From positions 1 to 14,857 of the forward strand of contig CALLAV010000120.1 of assembly GCA_938001995.1 (NCBI GenBank): DNA of 14,857 bases. Direction: 5' to 3'. The stretch is from an uncultured Amylibacter sp. Lineage in GTDB: Bacteria > Pseudomonadota > Alphaproteobacteria > Rhodobacterales > Rhodobacteraceae. Below are positions 14,375 through 14,857 of this stretch, piece by piece (within the stretch, counting starts at the first letter, position 1; the number at the start of each line of letters is the position of its first letter). The translations under genes and the position numbers were made by a program. The notes beneath the pieces are model-generated. The model saw only the letters and a program-made list of their open reading frames with translations. It was not told the DNA's origin and ran no database searches.

Positions 14375-14414
14375 GGTGTTTACTTATTTTATCCGTATGG
14401 TATCGATACCATAA
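14373..14414. promoter_or_regulatory. Divergent idnD/idnO promoter region
   Basis: On the plus strand TTGGTG (14373-14378) and TATGGT (14396-14401) with a 17-base spacer could drive idnO. On the minus strand TTATGG (14414-14409) and TAAAAT (14391-14386), also 17 bases apart, could drive idnD. Both -35 elements are weak. The single operator overlaps the -10 of the first and the spacer of the second, so one bound repressor could silence both genes. Confidence 0.38.
14396..14413. promoter_or_regulatory. LacI-type operator 4, perfect 18-bp palindrome between idnD and idnO
   Basis: TATGGTATCGATACCATA is a perfect 18-base inverted repeat with a central CG. The inner 14 bases TGGTATCGATACCA are the best copy of the motif shared with 5034-5049, 6148-6161 and 6171-6184. 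It is placed to control both divergent genes. Confidence 0.8.
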
Positions 14415-14447
14415 ATGAAAAGCGCAATCTACTCTGATGGACATAAA

Positions 14448-14857
14448 ATGACATATGAACTGTTTTCCCTAGCTGGGCGGCGTGCCTTGATTACTGGCTC
14501 TTCCCAAGGCATTGGATTTGCATTGGCCAAAGGACTGGCTGCTGCGGGCGCTACAGTTATCATCAATGGCCGCGACTCTGCTAAAATTGAGGCAGCGGTC
14601 GCTGATTTGGCGCAAGCGGGGGCCTCTGTTGAAAAGCTGGCATTTGACGTCACCGACCATGACGGCGTGCGCGAAGCTGTTGATGCTTTTGAAGCAAAGA
14701 CAGGCGCAATTGATATTCTGATCAACAATGCTGGCATGCAGCACCGCACGCCATTGCAAGATTTTCCCGCGGATCGCTTTGAAGCTCTTTTGCAAACCAA
14801 TGTCGCCAGTGTGTTCCATGTAGGCCAAGCCTGTGCGCGTCACATGATTGAACGTGG
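14448..14857 (+). CDS. idnO: 5-ketogluconate reductase (gluconate 5-dehydrogenase), 5' part only
   Basis: The frame starts at ATG 14448 and remains open to the right edge (136 codons), so the active-site serine, tyrosine and lysine lie outside the window. It is a classical SDR with TGSSQGIG at residues 16-23, NNAG at 93-96 and a conserved QTNVASVFHVGQACARHMIER stretch at the cut end. The N-terminal LFSLAGRRALITGSSQGIGFALAKGL and the NNAGMQHRTPLQDFP segment are very close to E. coli IdnO as I recall it. It would reduce 5-keto-D-gluconate to D-gluconate, completing the step begun by IdnD. The upstream ribosome site is weak (GATGGAC). It is divergent from idnD, with the operator in between. Other family members act on related keto-acids, so exact specificity is inferred. 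Confidence 0.85.
   Translation, partial: MTYELFSLAGRRALITGSSQGIGFALAKGLAAAGATVIINGRDSAKIEAAVADLAQAGASVEKLAFDVTDHDGVREAVDAFEAKTGAIDILINNAGMQHRTPLQDFPADRFEALLQTNVASVFHVGQACARHMIER

Noticed and set aside
1..14857. Search for CRISPR arrays, tRNA or rRNA genes, insertion sequences, phage or toxin-antitoxin genes
   Set aside because: No spaced direct repeats, cloverleaf-like segments, transposase or integrase motifs or terminal inverted repeats were seen; the gene content is ordinary transport and metabolism.

Overview
The window looks like a chromosomal stretch from a marine alphaproteobacterium of the Rhodobacterales/Roseobacter type. This is inferred from moderate GC content, the protein style, and a cobalamin riboswitch joined to a DUF1636 gene; no marker gene proves it. 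Three blocks are visible. The first (1-1094, minus) is the 5' part of an unrecognised membrane protein with three N-terminal membrane helices and a long helical domain. It runs off the left edge.

The second block (about 1275-4776, minus) is a vitamin B12-controlled uptake operon. A clear cobalamin riboswitch (4742 down to 4551, with an exact B12 box) is followed by a DUF1636 metal-binding protein, an ABC ATPase, a periplasmic binding protein and a FecCD/BtuC-type permease. These are nearly contiguous (4-nt overlap, 11-nt gap, 1-nt gap) and end at a probable terminator. The riboswitch makes a corrinoid (BtuFCD-like) the likely cargo.

The third block (5012 to the right edge) is a sugar-acid catabolic locus. 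A LacI/GntR-type repressor gene is followed by an operon on the same strand: a MalK/UgpC-type ATPase, a family-1 solute-binding protein, two CUT1 permeases, a short-chain dehydrogenase, a beta-propeller lactonase and a hydroxypyruvate-isomerase-like TIM barrel. Convergent to its end is idnD (L-idonate 5-dehydrogenase). Divergent from idnD is idnO (5-ketogluconate reductase), cut by the window edge. IdnD and IdnO together turn L-idonate into 5-keto-D-gluconate and then D-gluconate.

Four near-identical palindromes (consensus TGGTATCGATACCA) lie exactly in the promoters of the repressor gene, the transporter operon (two copies, overlapping -35 and -10) and the idnD/idnO divergent region. They define a local regulon, most simply repressed by the LacI protein. 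The transported substrate is not known. An aldonate, aldonolactone or related keto-acid that converges on L-idonate or 5-ketogluconate fits the enzymes best.

The stretch between the DUF1636 start (4435) and the repressor start (5064) holds no convincing full-size gene. It contains a possible 28-codon leader ORF, the riboswitch, promoter sequence for both directions and one operator. The gap 1095-1322 holds a probable terminator and otherwise nothing recognised.
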